A stretch of DNA of 33,026 bases from Phaeobacter sp. HF9A (GTDB lineage: Bacteria; Pseudomonadota; Alphaproteobacteria; Rhodobacterales; Rhodobacteraceae), in the NCBI RefSeq assembly GCF_011806385.1, contig NZ_JAATOX010000035.1, forward strand, positions 1 to 33,026, read 5' to 3'. Of this stretch, positions 1 through 8,035 are shown piece after piece. The notes under the pieces are model-generated. The model made no database searches. It saw only the letters and a program-made list of their open reading frames with translations, and was not told where the DNA came from. Position numbers and translations under genes: made by a program. Position 1 is the stretch's first letter. Every line of letters starts with the position of its first letter.

Positions 1-229
1 GGGGGCCCCCCGCCACGGCCGCCGCGACAAAACCCAGGAGCGGCGAGCCGGTCTCCACCGCCGCGGCAAAGCCCGCGATGGCGCCGACGATCATCATCCC
101 CTCGACACCAAGGTTCAAGACACCCGATTTCTCCACCACCAGCTCGCCGATCGCCGCCAGCAGCAGCGGCGTCGCCGCCACCATCAGAGAGGCAACAAGC
201 AGCACCGGATTGATTGCAGACAGATCCAT
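1..229 (-). CDS. ABC transporter inner-membrane permease, second subunit (partial, 3' end outside window)
   Basis: The reverse strand from an ATG at 229 reads MDLSAINPVLLVAS..., then LLLAAIGELVVEKSG and LNLGVEGMM, and continues past the left edge. The VVEKSGVLNLGVEGMM motif is typical of the second permease of BmpA/YufPQ-type nucleoside importers (BPD_transp_2 family). The start codon shares one base with the TGA of the upstream permease (TGATG at 227-231), so the two are translationally coupled. The visible part holds the first one to two membrane segments. Substrate is inferred only from the xdh genes upstream in the same operon: purine bases or nucleosides are likely. The periplasmic binding protein is not in the window and may lie to the left. 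Confidence 0.88.
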   Translation of the reverse strand, partial: MDLSAINPVLLVASLMVAATPLLLAAIGELVVEKSGVLNLGVEGMMIVGAIAGFAAAVETGSPLLGFVAAAVAGGP

Positions 230-1311
230 CACGCCACCTCCGGCTTGCCAATTGCGATACGGTAGTTGGTGAGCAAATCCAGCGCCAACAGGAAGAACAA
301 GAGCATCCCCTGAAACACCTGGATCGCCGCCGAGGGCAGACCCATGTTGCTCTGGGCGATGTCCCCGCCAATATAAGTCAGCGCCATCAGGGCCCCCGCC
401 AGCAGGATCCCGACCGGGTGCAAGCGGCCCAGAAAGGCCACGATAATCGCGGTAAACCCATAGCCGACGTTAAAGTCGATCGACACCTGACCAGAGGGGC
501 CGGAGACCTCGAACATCCCCGCCATCCCCGCCAGCGCCCCCGAGGCACCAAGGCAGAACAGCACCAGACGCGCCGGTTTCACCCCCGCAAAACGCGCCGC
601 GCGCGGTGCCTCGCCGGTCAGCCGGATGTGATAGCCCAGCAAATGCCGGTTCAGCAGCACATAGGCAAAGATCACCGCGATCAGCGCCGCAACCACCCCC
701 CAATGCATGCCCGTGCCGGTGATGATCTCGGCATTATGCGCCGAGGCATATTGTTGCAGGTTGCGCGATCCGGGAAAGCCAAAGCCTTCGGGATTTTTCA
801 ACAATCCCAAGGACATGGAGGCCAGGAACTGCTCGGCCACATAGACCAGCATCAGAGAGACCAGGATTTCATTGGTGCCGAACCGGGTCTTTAATATCGC
901 CGGGATCATCGCCCAGGCCCAACCGCCAAAGGCCCCCGCGATCACCATCAGCGGAAAGATATACCAGGCCTCGGCTGGATAGAAGGCCAGCCCCATCCCC
1001 GCGCCACACAGCGCGCCGATGATATACTGCCCCTCGGCGCCAATGTTCCAGATCCCGGCCCGAAACCCAAGGCTGAGGCCGATCGCGATCAAAACCAGAG
1101 GCGCGCCTTTCACCAGCAATTGCGGGCGGTAATAAAAAGCAAACTCGCCAAACAGCGGATCCCAGAAAATGGTTCGGATCGCCGCCACCGGATCCTTGCC
1201 GAGGACGGCAAACAACAGCCCCCCCGCGATCATCGTCGCCAGCACCGCCACCAAAGGCGTCGCCAGCGACCAGCCCCGCGAGGGCTGTGGTCGTTTCTCA
1301 AGCCGGATCAT
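229..1311 (-). CDS. ABC transporter inner-membrane permease, first subunit (nucleoside/purine type)
   Basis: A 360-residue, very hydrophobic protein with about nine to ten predicted membrane segments and the family signature GLSLGFRAGIWNIGAEGQ near residue 80, followed by the TNEILVSLML cytoplasmic-loop motif. This matches the YufP/NupB-like branch of the BPD_transp_2 permeases that import nucleosides with a BmpA-type binding protein. The ATG at 1311 is preceded by AGGTGA, a reasonable ribosome binding site. It follows the ATPase gene after about 105 bases that hold a copy of the window's short repeat, and its stop overlaps the start of the second permease. The operon context with xanthine dehydrogenase suggests purine uptake; that is inference. 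Confidence 0.92.
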   Translation of the reverse strand: MIRLEKRPQPSRGWSLATPLVAVLATMIAGGLLFAVLGKDPVAAIRTIFWDPLFGEFAFYYRPQLLVKGAPLVLIAIGLSLGFRAGIWNIGAEGQYIIGALCGAGMGLAFYPAEAWYIFPLMVIAGAFGGWAWAMIPAILKTRFGTNEILVSLMLVYVAEQFLASMSLGLLKNPEGFGFPGSRNLQQYASAHNAEIITGTGMHWGVVAALIAVIFAYVLLNRHLLGYHIRLTGEAPRAARFAGVKPARLVLFCLGASGALAGMAGMFEVSGPSGQVSIDFNVGYGFTAIIVAFLGRLHPVGILLAGALMALTYIGGDIAQSNMGLPSAAIQVFQGMLLFFLLALDLLTNYRIAIGKPEVA

Positions 1312-1350
1312 GTCACCTGTCCCTTAATGCCGGAAATTTCCTCTCCGGTC

Positions 1351-1387
1351 CTCTTCATCTTTTTCCAAGTATCCCCGCCGGAGGCAT
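1351..1387 (+). repeat. Short dispersed repeat core, copy D, between ATPase and permease genes
   Basis: The segment reads CTTCATCTTTTTCC, AAGTATCC and CCGCCGGAGGC. It shares the TTCATCTTTT...AA(G/A)TATCC core and a following G/C-rich part with copies A and B. It lies in the roughly 100-base gap between the ATPase stop (1417) and the first permease start (1311) and is probably transcribed as part of the operon message. Confidence 0.6.
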
Positions 1388-1416
1388 CCATCGCGCGCGG
1401 CAGGGTCGGACGTCTG

Positions 1417-2934
1417 CTAGACATGCGCCACCTCCATGCCATGGGCGCCACCCATCATCAGGCCGATCTCATCCACCGTCAGCTCGGATGTGGGGCGCGG
1501 TGCCGAGAGCCGCCCCTCGTTGAGCGCGGCAAAGTGATCGGAGATTTCCATCAGCTCGTCGAGATCCTGACTGATGCAGATCACCGCCGCACCACCAGCG
1601 GCCAGATCCAGCAGCGCCTGCCGGATCGCGGCGGCGGCGGCGGCATCGACGCCCCAGGTGGGCTGGTTCACCACCAAGACCTCGGGGCGCTGCAAGACCT
1701 CTCGGCCAATGACAAATTTCTGCAAATTGCCGCCCGAAAGCGAGCGCGCGGCATTTTCCGGCCCCGGCGTGCGCACGTCAAAGGCCTCGATGATCCGCGC
1801 CGCAAAGGCCCGCGCCGCGCCCCATTTCAGGAACCCGTTGCGCGCCAGCCCCTCGCGGGTGGCACCGGTCAAAAGCGCGTTCTCCGTCAGGCTCATATCC
1901 GGCGCCGCCGCATGGCCGAGCCGCTCTTCCGGCGCGGTCAGAACCCCCAGCGCGCGCCGCGCCGACGGCCCCATATGGCCGATCGGCTGGCCGTTGAATT
2001 TGACCGCATCCGATGTGGTGGTCTCCTCGCCGGAAATCACCGACAGCAGCTCATCCTGCCCGTTGCCCGCCACCCCGCCAATGCCAAGGATCTCGCCCCG
2101 GCGCACGGAAAGATGCAGGTTTTTCAAAGCGGTGCCAAAGGCCGAGGGGGCAGGCAGCGACAGGCCGGAGATATCCAGCGCCACATCGCCAAAATCGCGC
2201 CCGGCGCGCTCCGGCGTTTTCAGGGCGCTGCCAACCATCAGCTCCGCCATCTCCCGCGCGGAGGTCTCGGCAGGGACACAGGCGCCGACATTCTTGCCCA
2301 GCCGCAGAATGGTCGCCTGATCACAGAGGCTGCGGATTTCCTCCAGCTTGTGCGAGATATAAAGGATCGAGGTGCCCTCGCTTTTCAGCTTGCGCAGGGT
2401 CTCAAACAGGATCGCGACTTCCTGCGGCGTCAGCACGCTGGTCGGCTCGTCCATGATCAACAGCTTGGGATCCTGCAACAGGCAGCGAATGATCTCCACC
2501 CGCTGGCGCTCCCCGGCGGACAGCTCACCAACGGTGCGATAGGGATCGAGCGGCAGCCCATAGGTCTCGGAAACCTCGCGGATACGCGCGGCGAGATCGC
2601 GCATCGCCGGGGGATGCTCCATGCCAAGGGCGATGTTTTCCGCCACGTTGAGCGCGTCAAACAGCGAAAAATGCTGAAACACCATGGCGATGCCATCGGC
2701 GCGGGCGGCCCTGGGTTCGGCCGGCTCATAGGGTGCGCCGCGCAGGCGCATGCTGCCGCTGTCGGGCTTCACCAGCCCGTAGATCATCTTGACCAGCGTC
2801 GATTTCCCGGCGCCGTTTTCCCCCAGCAGCGCATGCACCTCGCCTTCGCCGATCACAAAGGAGACGCCATCATTGGCCACCACACCGGGATAGGCCTTGG
2901 TGAGGCCGTCGAGGATTAATAAGGGCGTGCTCAC
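1417..2934 (-). CDS. ABC transporter ATP-binding protein with two nucleotide-binding domains (nucleoside/purine type)
   Basis: A 505-residue protein with duplicated ABC cassettes, as in YufO/NupA and RbsA-like ATPases. NBD1 has Walker A GENGAGKST (residues 38-46), signature LSAGERQRVEI and Walker B LLIMDEPTSVL. NBD2 has the degenerate Walker A GVAGNGQ usual for this family, signature LSGGNLQKFVIGRE and a Walker B-like LVVNQPTWGVD. It energises the two permeases encoded just downstream. The start is a GTG at 2934 that overlaps the xdhC stop by 4 bases (GTGA), tying translation of the transporter to the xanthine dehydrogenase maturation gene. That coupling is the best evidence that the substrate is a purine. 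Confidence 0.93.
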   Translation of the reverse strand: MSTPLLILDGLTKAYPGVVANDGVSFVIGEGEVHALLGENGAGKSTLVKMIYGLVKPDSGSMRLRGAPYEPAEPRAARADGIAMVFQHFSLFDALNVAENIALGMEHPPAMRDLAARIREVSETYGLPLDPYRTVGELSAGERQRVEIIRCLLQDPKLLIMDEPTSVLTPQEVAILFETLRKLKSEGTSILYISHKLEEIRSLCDQATILRLGKNVGACVPAETSAREMAELMVGSALKTPERAGRDFGDVALDISGLSLPAPSAFGTALKNLHLSVRRGEILGIGGVAGNGQDELLSVISGEETTTSDAVKFNGQPIGHMGPSARRALGVLTAPEERLGHAAAPDMSLTENALLTGATREGLARNGFLKWGAARAFAARIIEAFDVRTPGPENAARSLSGGNLQKFVIGREVLQRPEVLVVNQPTWGVDAAAAAAIRQALLDLAAGGAAVICISQDLDELMEISDHFAALNEGRLSAPRPTSELTVDEIGLMMGGAHGMEVAHV

Positions 2935-3872
2935 GCGCGGGTCTCCTTTTTATGCTCTGCGCAGGCACCAAGGGCCAGCAATTCCGACGCCACCCCGACG
3001 GCGATCGCCTGGGGGTGTTTGCCCAGCTCGGGCAGGCCGATCGGGCAGGTGATGCGCGCGATCTCCTGCGGGCTGTGACCAAGCGCGGCCAGCCGTGTGC
3101 GAAACCGCGCCCATTTGGTCTTTGATCCGATCAGCCCCGCAAAACCGAAGCCCCGCGTCAGCAGGGCGTGGCATAGCGCCAGATCCAGCTGATGGGAATA
3201 GGTCAGGATCAGATGCAACGCGTCCCGCGGCGCATGCGCCACCAGCCGCTCCGGCTCCGGCGCGGGGACCGAGGTCACATCGGCGGAGATCACGGTAGGA
3301 AAACGGTTCGCCGCCACATCCACCCAGGTGATGTGATAGTCGGGCAGCGGAGAGAGCACCTGCACCAGGGCACGCCCCACATGGCCCGCACCCCAGATCC
3401 ACAAGGGGCGGGCGGGGGCCAGGATTGGCTCCACCATCCAGCCCTGTATCAGCTGGGGCGCGGGATTTTGCCCTTGCCCGCGCGCCGCCGCCAGGATGCG
3501 ACTGACCGCCAGCGGGGGCGCCTGAGGGTCGGCGAGCACGGGGCGGGCCACCACCGGCCCCTCCAGCCGCGCCAGATCCTCCATGGTGTAGACCTCGCTC
3601 AACAGGCTGACCGCGCCGCCGCAGCATTGCCCCAGATCCGGCCCCAGCGCATGGCTGCTCAGGCGCCGGGGCTGCTGTTGCCTGCGCGCGGCCTCGGCGG
3701 CCTCGAATTCCAGCGTGCCGCCCCCGATGGTGCCGGATTGCCCGTCCTGCCAGACCAGCATGGCGGCGCCCACCTCGCGCGGGGCTGAGCCCTTGACCTC
3801 GGCCACCACCACCCGGATCACCTGGCCATGCTGCGCCAGCGCCGCCCCGAGCGCCGCAAGATCAAACGCCAT
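2931..3872 (-). CDS. xdhC: xanthine dehydrogenase accessory protein XdhC
   Basis: XdhC binds molybdenum cofactor and inserts its sulfurated form into the XdhB subunit; it is not part of the finished enzyme. The sequence shows the XdhC/CoxI N-terminal motif (KGSAPREVGAAMLV, then GTIGGGTLEFEA), a conserved LGQCCGG stretch, and a C-terminal Rossmann-like domain (LWIWGAGHVGRALV). I place the start at the ATG at 3872 (313 residues, MAFDLAALG), because AAGGAT lies 8 bases upstream; a longer version from a GTG at 3893 would add seven unlikely residues. The gene overlaps the end of xdhB by 11 bases and the ATPase gene by 4 bases. Confidence 0.93.
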   Translation of the reverse strand: MAFDLAALGAALAQHGQVIRVVVAEVKGSAPREVGAAMLVWQDGQSGTIGGGTLEFEAAEAARRQQQPRRLSSHALGPDLGQCCGGAVSLLSEVYTMEDLARLEGPVVARPVLADPQAPPLAVSRILAAARGQGQNPAPQLIQGWMVEPILAPARPLWIWGAGHVGRALVQVLSPLPDYHITWVDVAANRFPTVISADVTSVPAPEPERLVAHAPRDALHLILTYSHQLDLALCHALLTRGFGFAGLIGSKTKWARFRTRLAALGHSPQEIARITCPIGLPELGKHPQAIAVGVASELLALGACAEHKKETRA

Positions 3873-6216
3873 GCCGCATCCTTTCGCAGCCACGCCAGAT
3901 TTCTTCGGCCGTGGCGGGGGCGTTCAGATGCGGATAATCGCGGCCAAACCCCGCCACCGCAGCCGACAGCGCCAGCCAGGCGGAAATCCCGAGCATAAAC
4001 GGCGGCTCCCCCACCGCCTTGGAGCGATAGATACTCTCCTCGCGGTTCTGCCCGTCAAACAGCGCCACATTGAAGACGTCAGGCCGGTCCGAACAGGCGG
4101 GGATCTTGTAGGTGGAGGGCGCATGGGTGCGCAGCCGGCCCTGACCGTCCCAGACCAGCTCCTCGGTGGTGAGCCAGCCCGCGCCCTGCACATAGGCGCC
4201 CTCGACCTGGCCGATATCCAGCGCCGGGTTCAGCGAGGCCCCGGCATCATGCAGGATATCGGCGCGCAGAATGCGGCTCTCGCCGGTCAGGCGATCCACC
4301 ACCACCTCCGTGACCGCCGCGCCGTAAGCAAAGTAGAAAAACGGCCGGCCCGACCCCTTGATGCGGTTCCACTCCAGCGCGGGCGTCTTGTAAAACCCGG
4401 TGGCCGAAAGGCTGATACGCCCCTCATAGCAGCGCTTCGCCGCCTCGGAAAATGGGATCTCTTCGCTGCCGATACGCACGCGGTCGCCCTCAAACACCAC
4501 ATCGGCATCCGGTTGCCCTGACGCCACAGCCAGATGCGCCGCCATCCGGTCGCGGATGGTGTCACAGGCGGCCTTTACGGCCATCCCGTTCAGATCACTC
4601 CCGGAGGAGGCCGCAGTGGCCGATGTATTGGGCACCTTCGCGGTGTCGGTGGCGGTGATCTTCACCCGCGCCAGATCGACACCAAAGCGCGCGGCGGCCA
4701 CCTGCGCCACCTTCTGAAACAACCCCTGACCCATCTCTGTGCCGCCATGGTTCAGATGGATCGAGCCATCCTGATAGACATGCACCAGGGCACCCGCCTG
4801 ATTAAGATGCGTCAGCGTGAAGGAAATGCCGAATTTCACTGGTGAAAAGGCAATGCCGCGCTTCAGCCGCTCCTGGCCCGCATTCCAGCGGGCAATCTCC
4901 TGCCGCCGCGCCGCGTAATCCGAGCTCTCCATCAGCCGCGCGGTCATCTCATGCAGCTCGAAATCCGTCACCGCCATACCATAGGGCGTGGAGTTGTCTT
5001 TCGCCTTTTGTGAAATATCCCGGGGGGAGGCCGCAGGCCGGGGGGCAGGGCCCCCATCGCCAAAGGCTTCATCCGGTGCGTCATAATAATTCCGCAACCG
5101 CAGCGCCACCGGATCCATGCCCAGCACATGGGCCGCGTGGTCCATCACCCGCTCAATGCCGACCATCCCCTGCGGGCCGCCAAATCCGCGATAGGCGGTG
5201 GCGCTTTGCAGGTTGGTCTTCAGCCGGTGGCTCTCGATGCGGATGGCGGGGATCGCATAGGCGTTGTCGGCATGCAGCATGGCGCGATCCGCCACCGGCA
5301 GCGACAGATCCTGCGCCCAGCCGCAATTGACCAGATGGGTGAACTCTATGCCCAAAATCCGCCCCGCCGCGTCAAAGCCCGCGCGATAGGAAATCCGAAA
5401 GGCATGGCGCTTGCCGGTGATGGTCATATCGTCATCGCGGTCATAGCGCATCTTGCAGGGCTTGCCGGTCTGGCGCGCCGCAACCGCACAGGCGACAGCC
5501 AGCGCGTTGCCCTGGCTCTCCTTGCCGCCAAAGCCGCCGCCCATGCGGCGGGTCTCGACTCGCACCGCATGCATCGGCAGGCCGATGGCCTCGGCGACCT
5601 TATGCTGGATCTCGGTCGGGTGCTGGGTGGAGGAGTTGACGATCATGCCGCCATCCTCCTGCGGCAATGCCAGCGCGGCCTGACCTTCCAGATAGAAATG
5701 CTCCTGGCCGCCGATCTCGAACGTGTCTTCGATCACATGCGCCGCCGTGGCAATCGCGCCGGAGGCATCGCCTTTCTGATAGATCCGCGGCCCATCTTCA
5801 AAGCGGCTGTCGGCGGCCAGCGCCTGATCCAGCGTCAGCAGCGCGTCTTCCTCGGCATATTGGATATCACCCTTGCGCGCAGCCACGCGGGCGGCGCGAT
5901 GGGAGGTTGCCACCACCAGAAACAGCGGCTGGCCGAGGTAATGCACAGCGCCATCGGCCAGCAGGGGTTCGTCATGGGCCGAGGGCGAGACGTCATTCTG
6001 AAAGGGCAGATCCCCGGCGGTGAGCACCGCAACCACGCCCTTGCTTCGGCGCACCTCGGCGAGATCCATCGCGGTGATCCTGCCCCGGGCGATCGAGGCC
6101 AGCCCAAAGGCCAGATGCAGCGTATTGCGGGGCGTGGGGATGTCATCCACATAGCGCGCCTCGCCGGTGACATGCAGGTGGGCGGCATCGTGGGGCAGGG
6201 GTTTTGCAACGCTCAT
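3862..6216 (-). CDS. xdhB: xanthine dehydrogenase, molybdopterin-binding subunit XdhB
   Basis: This is the large catalytic subunit that hydroxylates hypoxanthine and xanthine to urate at the molybdenum site. Visible family motifs are QEHFYLEGQ (residues 171-179), GGGFGGKES (226-234), TAYRGFGGPQGM with the substrate-binding Arg near 343, GGTEMGQG, GAYVQGAGW, and KAVGEPPFMLG, which carries the catalytic base Glu. Length is 784 residues, close to the roughly 777 I recall for Rhodobacter capsulatus XdhB. The ATG overlaps the xdhA stop (ATGA). Residues about 388-407 (GPAPRPAASPRD...) are not typical of the family; they are encoded by a copy of the short repeat at 4996-5055, inserted in frame in the loop before TPYGM. 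All catalytic motifs are intact, so the enzyme is probably active. Confidence 0.96.
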   Translation of the reverse strand: MSVAKPLPHDAAHLHVTGEARYVDDIPTPRNTLHLAFGLASIARGRITAMDLAEVRRSKGVVAVLTAGDLPFQNDVSPSAHDEPLLADGAVHYLGQPLFLVVATSHRAARVAARKGDIQYAEEDALLTLDQALAADSRFEDGPRIYQKGDASGAIATAAHVIEDTFEIGGQEHFYLEGQAALALPQEDGGMIVNSSTQHPTEIQHKVAEAIGLPMHAVRVETRRMGGGFGGKESQGNALAVACAVAARQTGKPCKMRYDRDDDMTITGKRHAFRISYRAGFDAAGRILGIEFTHLVNCGWAQDLSLPVADRAMLHADNAYAIPAIRIESHRLKTNLQSATAYRGFGGPQGMVGIERVMDHAAHVLGMDPVALRLRNYYDAPDEAFGDGGPAPRPAASPRDISQKAKDNSTPYGMAVTDFELHEMTARLMESSDYAARRQEIARWNAGQERLKRGIAFSPVKFGISFTLTHLNQAGALVHVYQDGSIHLNHGGTEMGQGLFQKVAQVAAARFGVDLARVKITATDTAKVPNTSATAASSGSDLNGMAVKAACDTIRDRMAAHLAVASGQPDADVVFEGDRVRIGSEEIPFSEAAKRCYEGRISLSATGFYKTPALEWNRIKGSGRPFFYFAYGAAVTEVVVDRLTGESRILRADILHDAGASLNPALDIGQVEGAYVQGAGWLTTEELVWDGQGRLRTHAPSTYKIPACSDRPDVFNVALFDGQNREESIYRSKAVGEPPFMLGISAWLALSAAVAGFGRDYPHLNAPATAEEIWRGCERMRHGV
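4996..5055 (+). repeat. Short dispersed repeat, copy A, inside xdhB
   Basis: On the plus strand this reads TGTCTTTCGCCTTTTG, GAAATATCCCGGGGGGAGG, CCGCAGG, then GGGGGCAGGGCCCCC. It is nearly identical to copy B in xdhA but lies in the opposite orientation relative to the host gene, so it is translated from the other strand of the repeat as GGPAPRPAASPRDISQKAK. The reading frame stays open across the whole insertion. Confidence 0.85.
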
Positions 6217-7643
6217 GCGCTCACCTCCAGCACATGTTCCGGGGTGCCATTCAGGTCGTCAAAATAGCGCGCCAGCATATTGCGCGCGACCTCCAGCCGA
6301 TAGCTGGCAGAGGCGCGCATGTCGCTCATCGGGGAAAAATCCACATCAAAGGCGGCCTGGGCGGCGGCTATGGTTGCTTCGCTCCAGGGCTGGCCGATCA
6401 GCGCGGCCTCCACATGGGGTGCGCGTTTCGGGCTCGCGGCCATGCCGCCAAAGGCGATGCAGGCGGCGCTGACGACGCCATCGACCACGGTCACATTAAA
6501 GGCGCCCAGCACCGCAGAGATGTCCTGATCGAACCGTTTGGAGAGCTTGTAGACGCGCAGGCTGTCGGCTTGGCGGGCAAAGCTCACGGCCTCGACAAAT
6601 TCGCCGGGGGCGCGGTCCTGTTTGCCATAGTCGAGAAAGAACGCCTCCAGCGGGATCTGACGGCGGCTGTCGCCCTGGCGCAGGTGCAGCTGCGCGCGCA
6701 GGGCGATCAGGGCCGGGGGGCTGTCGCCGATGGGCGAGCCATTGGCGATATTGCCGCCGATGGTCGCCGCCGCGCGCACCTGCTGGCTGGCAAAGCGGCG
6801 CAGCATCTCGGCAAAGGAGGGGTGCAGCGGCGCCAAGGTCGCACGCACCCGGTTCATATCGGCCATGGCACCAAAGCGGACCTCGCTGTCGGTGACGGTG
6901 ATCTCCTTGAGGTCGGCGCATCCTTCGAGGAAAATCACCTCCTCAAGATCGCGCAGCTGCTTGGTGACCCAGAGCCCCACATCGGTGGCCCCGGCGATCA
7001 AGGTGGCGTTGGGGTGTTGCACGTAGGTGGCGGCCAGCGCGTCGGATGAGGTCGGGCGCAGGGCAGCTGGGGGCTCTGCCGGGTGCGAAGCGGAGGGGGG
7101 CTCTGCCCCCCGGTCTGCGACCTCCCCCCGGGATATTTCTGAAAAGATGAAAGAGCGATCCCCTGTGACCCACTTTGGAACCGGGGTGTTCTCAGCGGCT
7201 TTGGCGGCGCGGATGATCGGGGCATAGCCGGTGCAGCGGCAGAGATTGCCGGCCAGTTGGTCATCGTGGTCGGTGGCGCCATTGGTATGGGCGGTGACCA
7301 TCGACATGATGAAGCCCGGTGTGCAAAAGCCGCATTGGCTGCCGTGATGGTCGATCATCGCCTGTTGCGCCGGGTGCAGTGTGCCGTCGGGGCTGGCCAC
7401 GCCTTCGACGGTGCGAATGGATTTGCCATGCAGCTGTGGCAGGAAGAGAATACAGGCATTGAGCGCGCGGGCACCGGTCTGGTCGCTGACCATGACGGTG
7501 CAGGCGCCGCAGTCGCCCTCGTTGCAGCCTTCTTTGGTGCCGGTCAGGCCGCGGTCCTGGCGGAGCCAGTCCAGGAGGGTGGTGGTCGGTTCAATGTCTG
7601 GAAGCGAGACCTCTTCACCGTTGAGATGAAAGGTAATCGTCAT
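6213..7643 (-). CDS. xdhA: xanthine dehydrogenase, [2Fe-2S]/FAD subunit XdhA
   Basis: The small subunit moves electrons from the molybdenum site through two [2Fe-2S] clusters to FAD and NAD+. The N-terminal plant-type ferredoxin domain has Cys40, 45 and 48 (CNEGDCGAC) and Cys64. The second cluster domain has CGFC (104-107) and CRC (135-137). The FAD domain follows, with LIAGATDVGLWV and IGGNIANGSPIGDSPP. Between the two, residues about 163-195 form a Pro/Ala/Glu-rich linker (FIFSEISRGEVADRG...) encoded by the repeat at 7095-7155. The ATG at 7643 lacks a strong ribosome binding site (AAGTAAGG lies rather far upstream). It is the first gene of the operon, so the promoter should lie in 7644-8035. 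Confidence 0.95.
   Translation of the reverse strand: MTITFHLNGEEVSLPDIEPTTTLLDWLRQDRGLTGTKEGCNEGDCGACTVMVSDQTGARALNACILFLPQLHGKSIRTVEGVASPDGTLHPAQQAMIDHHGSQCGFCTPGFIMSMVTAHTNGATDHDDQLAGNLCRCTGYAPIIRAAKAAENTPVPKWVTGDRSFIFSEISRGEVADRGAEPPSASHPAEPPAALRPTSSDALAATYVQHPNATLIAGATDVGLWVTKQLRDLEEVIFLEGCADLKEITVTDSEVRFGAMADMNRVRATLAPLHPSFAEMLRRFASQQVRAAATIGGNIANGSPIGDSPPALIALRAQLHLRQGDSRRQIPLEAFFLDYGKQDRAPGEFVEAVSFARQADSLRVYKLSKRFDQDISAVLGAFNVTVVDGVVSAACIAFGGMAASPKRAPHVEAALIGQPWSEATIAAAQAAFDVDFSPMSDMRASASYRLEVARNMLARYFDDLNGTPEHVLEVSA
7095..7155 (-). repeat. Short dispersed repeat, copy B, inside xdhA
   Basis: On the minus strand this reads TCTTTCATCTTTTC, then GAAATATCCCGGGGGGAGG, a short pseudo-palindrome and GGGGGCAGAGCCCCC. 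It matches copy A in xdhB at about 41 of 44 positions over the GAAATATCC-to-CCCCC part. The repeat has no stop in the xdhA frame and encodes FIFSEISRGEVADRGAEPP. It sits exactly in the linker between the second iron-sulfur domain and the FAD domain. Confidence 0.85.
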
Positions 7644-8035
7644 CTTGTAAAACCCGTCGCCTTACTTAGGTTATCCCCATGTTGTGCGGCCTTCGATGCG
7701 ACGTAGAAGGCGGCACGGGGTTCGATGCTCGTTCTGTGCACCAGCTTGTGTGGGTGCGGGCTGCAAAGCAAGCCCAAACCCGGCGTCGCGGCAGAGAATG
7801 CGCCAGCGCTGCCCCGGCGGCAATGCCAATTCCTGGCGCAGCGGGCCCTTGATTTGCAACCATTTTGGGCGACTTGGCGCTTTGGCATATGCTGGATCGA
7901 GGCCCAGGAGCTTCAAAATTATCCGAAGAATAACTGCCCGAAGAATGGGCTTGCGGTGGGGCGGCGCGGCGTTCCCATTGTCCCTGACATCTGCCGTGCT
8001 CTGGCTCTGCGGGCTGGCGGTGAGGGCCAACGCGC
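7644..8035. other. Intergenic region upstream of xdhA; no gene I can support
   Basis: This ~390-base stretch lies between the xdhA start and the 3' end of the PleD-like gene, both on the minus strand, and should hold the promoter of the xdh operon. A minus-strand open frame (7671-8030, TTG start, 119 residues, with ILRIILKLLGLDPAYAKAPS and PPGQRWRILCRDAG) covers most of it. It resembles no family I know and its codon third positions are less GC-biased than its neighbours, so I do not call it a gene. A 9-base direct repeat CCGAAGAAT occurs at 7923-7931 and 7938-7946, 15 bases apart. Confidence 0.4.

Noticed and set aside
1120..2919. A 599-codon plus-strand frame opposite the ABC ATPase
   Set aside because: The minus strand has complete Walker and signature motifs; the plus-strand product is an Arg/Gly/His-rich shadow.
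3192..3788. Plus-strand frames opposite xdhC and xdhB
   Set aside because: They are shadows of the well-supported xdh genes.
4996..7155. Frameshift or pseudogene in xdhA/xdhB because of unusual Pro/Ala-rich segments
   Set aside because: The frame is continuous through both segments and all catalytic and cluster-binding motifs on both sides are in the same frame, so they are insertions, not lesions.
7671..8030. A 119-codon minus-strand frame between the PleD-like gene and xdhA
   Set aside because: TTG start, no family resemblance and less GC bias at third positions than neighbours. It could be a small lineage-specific gene, but I cannot support it.
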